DNA from: Clostridia bacterium
GTDB lineage: Bacteria; Bacillota; Clostridia; Christensenellales; Aristaeellaceae
Assembly: GCA_016296675.1 (NCBI GenBank)
Contig: JAEDIV010000056.1
Location: 1 to 15,060 of the forward strand
DNA: 15,060 nucleotides
Direction: 5' to 3'
Shown here: positions 13,719 through 15,060 of the stretch, in pieces
Numbering within the stretch: the first letter of the stretch is position 1
Layout: the number at the start of each line of letters is the position of its first letter
The notes under the pieces: model-generated
What the model was told of the DNA's origin: nothing
Database searches by the model: none
Seen by the model: only the letters and a program-made list of their open reading frames with translations
Translations under genes and position numbers: made by a program

Positions 13719-14666
13719 TCAGAAGTTGATTCCGCTGATGATCTTTTTAAGAACATTGGCGCTGTTGTGGAGGCGCTCAAGCTCCTCATCGGTCAGGTTC
13801 GGAAGCACGCGTCCCTTAACGCCGCCGGGGCCGATGAAGGTGGGAATGCTCATGCAGACGTCATAAATGCCGTATTCGCCGTTCAGCATCGTGGAAACCG
13901 CCATTACCGTGTTTACACTGCTGGACAGGCATTCGATAATGTGGCACACGGCGATGGAAACGGCATAATAGGTTGCGCCTTTTCGGGAAATGATTTTGCT
14001 GCCGGAGGTGCGGATATATTCTTCCACTTCGTCATAGTTGAGCTCGGGAAGCTCAATGATGCCGAAATCGAGGTTCTGTCTGTATTCAGCAAGGGGGGTA
14101 TTGCAGACCTGCGCGAGGGACCAAGGCACGAACATGCTGTCGCCGTGCTCGCCCAGCACATAGGCGTGGACATTTTTCTGGGAAACGTTCATGAACTCCG
14201 CAAGGCGGGAGCAAAGACGCGCGGTGTCCAGAAGCGTTCCGGTTCCGATGATGCGGTTTTTCGGAATATCGGTGATTTTATGGAAAGTATAGGTCATGAT
14301 ATCAACGGGATTGGAGACGATGATGTAAAACGCATTGGGCGCATGCTTGGTGATTTTCGGGGCGATGCTTTTGATGATATCGACGTTGGTCTGCGTAAGC
14401 GCAAGGCGATCCTGGCCCGCCTTTCTGGCAACGCCGGAGGTGATGATGACGACATCCGAGCCCCGCGCGTCCACATAGCTGCCCGCATATATGGAGATGG
14501 GAGCGCAAAGCGGTGTGCCCTGGCGGATATCCAGCGCTTCGCCCATGGCTTTTTTGGTGTTCACATCGATCAATACAACTTCGGATGCGATGTTTTTTAC
14601 TGCCATCATGAAAGCAATCGTTGAGCCGACGCTGCCTGCGCCGATGATCGTCGCTTTGATTCCCAT
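13719..14666 (-). CDS. ldh: L-lactate/malate dehydrogenase family (clostridial Ldh-like)
   Basis: This 315-aa cytoplasmic NAD-dependent 2-hydroxyacid dehydrogenase would interconvert pyruvate and lactate (or oxaloacetate and malate). The nucleotide-binding GAGSVGS is at 9-15 and D34 (VLIDVN) should select NAD. SNPVDIMTY (118-126), DTARL with R150, and GEHGDS with catalytic H174 are intact. The mobile-loop motif reads TSGVARKAGQDR, with R87 as the active-site Arg. R81 stands where lactate dehydrogenases usually carry Gln and malate dehydrogenases carry Arg. Overall the sequence resembles proteins annotated as lactate dehydrogenase in Clostridia, so the name is kept with that caution. AAAGGAGA lies about 7 nt before ATG 14666. 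It is a single-gene transcript with its own promoter and terminator. Confidence 0.92.
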   Translation of the reverse strand: MGIKATIIGAGSVGSTIAFMMAVKNIASEVVLIDVNTKKAMGEALDIRQGTPLCAPISIYAGSYVDARGSDVVIITSGVARKAGQDRLALTQTNVDIIKSIAPKITKHAPNAFYIIVSNPVDIMTYTFHKITDIPKNRIIGTGTLLDTARLCSRLAEFMNVSQKNVHAYVLGEHGDSMFVPWSLAQVCNTPLAEYRQNLDFGIIELPELNYDEVEEYIRTSGSKIISRKGATYYAVSIAVCHIIECLSSSVNTVMAVSTMLNGEYGIYDVCMSIPTFIGPGGVKGRVLPNLTDEELERLHNSANVLKKIISGINF

Positions 14667-14708
14667 TTCGAATTCTCCTTTTCTTCCTTCAATTCTTTTA
14701 TGTCTAAC

Positions 14709-14737
14709 ATTCTACCATAAACTATGTAAAGATTTAA
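14709..14737 (-). promoter_or_regulatory. Promoter of the dehydrogenase gene
   Basis: On the minus strand, TAGAAT (-10, 14709-14714) is preceded by TGG, forming an extended -10. A weak -35 TTAAAT is found at 14732-14737 with a 17-nt spacer. It lies 42 nt before ATG 14666. I see no Rex-like operator (TTGTGAA-type palindrome) in the 60 nt around it. Confidence 0.55.
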
Positions 14738-14974
14738 GGCGCAAAGGCACTTATTAATCCCGATTTATCGTTAAAATTCGCGTTTTAAACAAATAAAAGC
14801 GATTTGTTCTTCGAAAAACGCGCGATTTCATCAAAATTGGGACAAAATCCGCCCGCATGTGCGAAATTTTGAAAACCACCCGAAAAATATGTATGTCAGA
14901 ATTGAAAGGGAAAGGTGAATTCTTTTGAAACGAGAAAAAAGGAGACGTCCTTGGAGGACAGGATTCTGTGCTTT
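14738..14974. other. Gene-free AT-rich stretch before repeat copy 3
   Basis: No convincing gene lies between the dehydrogenase promoter and repeat copy 3. The DNA is AT-rich. It contains an 8-bp inverted repeat, CGCGTTTT (14779-14786) and AAAACGCG (14815-14822), 28 nt apart, and several CGATTT words. A ribosome-binding-like AAAGGAG near 14936-14943 precedes only an 8-codon frame. I can assign no function. Confidence 0.5.
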
Positions 14975-15012
14975 TGAACCCGCCGTCAGATGGTCTTCTG
15001 ATGGCGGGTTCA
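14975..15012 (-). repeat. Long hairpin attached to repeat copy 3
   Basis: A 16-bp stem with one wobble pair joins 14975-14990 and 14997-15012 around the loop TGGTCT. It occupies the same place relative to the 49-bp block as the hairpins after copies 1 and 2, but with different sequence. On the minus strand it is followed by AAAAGCAC rather than T residues, so termination there is less certain than after copy 1. Confidence 0.7.
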
Positions 15013-15060
15013 AGCCATCAAAAAAGTACCTTTTTTGATGGGAAGGGCCGATCCCCTGAA
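15012..15060 (-). repeat. 49-bp interspersed structured repeat, copy 3 (inverted, cut by window edge)
   Basis: This is the exact reverse complement of 1-49. The 11-bp inverted-repeat arms are at 15015-15025 and 15031-15041. It is oriented to follow a minus-strand gene that would lie right of the window. Like copy 1, it is cut at precisely the same base of the element, which points to an assembly boundary rather than to terminal repeats of a mobile unit. Confidence 0.9.

Noticed and set aside
13644..14624. Plus-strand open frame of 326 codons opposite the dehydrogenase gene
   Set aside because: It begins in the GH2/dehydrogenase intergenic region and reads across the terminator and the antisense of a clear dehydrogenase; no domain and no ribosome binding site.
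14951..14977. Eight-codon leader-peptide-like frame (TTG start after AAAGGAG) before the copy 3 hairpin
   Set aside because: It is very short, has a TTG start, shows no regulatory codon run, and no structural gene follows within the window.
1..15060. Reading the inverted end repeats as terminal repeats of a 15-kb mobile or linear element
   Set aside because: A third copy is internal, no transposase, integrase or replication gene is present, and the cargo includes core genes such as mnmA. A contig broken at a repeat is simpler.

Overview
The window looks like a 15 kb stretch of chromosome from a gut-type anaerobic Bacillota bacterium, most likely class Clostridia. The basis is good AGGAGG-type ribosome binding sites, sigmaA-like promoters, intermediate GC, an XpaC-family protein, LytR-CpsA-Psr (LCP) and DUF445 proteins, a clostridial-style lactate dehydrogenase, and a MITE-like repeat (6908-7080) of a kind I recall from gut Clostridia. 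Twelve confident genes and one further likely gene are present. Eleven lie on the minus strand; DUF445 and xpaC lie on the plus strand.

Layout. 1-1235: a DUF445 membrane protein between two copies of a 49-bp structured repeat. 1236-2961 (minus): an LCP cell-wall ligase followed by a DUF218/YdcF-like membrane protein, 19 nt apart. 3065-3937 (minus): a two-TM protein of unknown function and a small UspA-like protein, divergent from xpaC (4158-5102, plus). 5092-6852 (minus): mnmA and a downstream unknown gene that overlaps xpaC tail to tail. 6853-7097: the MITE-like element. 7098-13575 (minus): a carbohydrate cluster in the order GH2 beta-glycosidase, small unknown protein, YjbR/MmcQ-like protein, CE2-like SGNH esterase, and then, behind its own promoter, a YicI-type GH31 alpha-xylosidase. 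13719-14666 (minus): a lactate/malate dehydrogenase-family gene. 14667-15060: promoter, unexplained AT-rich DNA and an inverted third copy of the 49-bp repeat.

How the genes work together. None of the three carbohydrate enzymes has a signal peptide. They would fit cytoplasmic trimming of imported xyloglucan-type oligosaccharides: deacetylation (CE2-like), removal of beta-linked sugar (GH2) and removal of alpha-xylose (GH31). This is inference; no transporter or regulator is in the window. The dehydrogenase next to the cluster could serve fermentation.

Most unusual features. (1) A 49-bp repeat in three copies. Each copy contains an 11-bp-stem palindrome and is followed by a second hairpin whose sequence differs between copies while its fold is kept. 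Both window ends fall at the same base of this repeat, so the sequence is probably a contig broken at a multicopy element. (2) The gene downstream of mnmA, which has a strong ribosome binding site and a signal-peptide-like frame but ACG where ATG is expected, and carries a terminator-like hairpin inside each end of its reading frame. I see no CRISPR array, phage, insertion sequence transposase, rRNA or tRNA, and no clear defence or novel enzymatic system.
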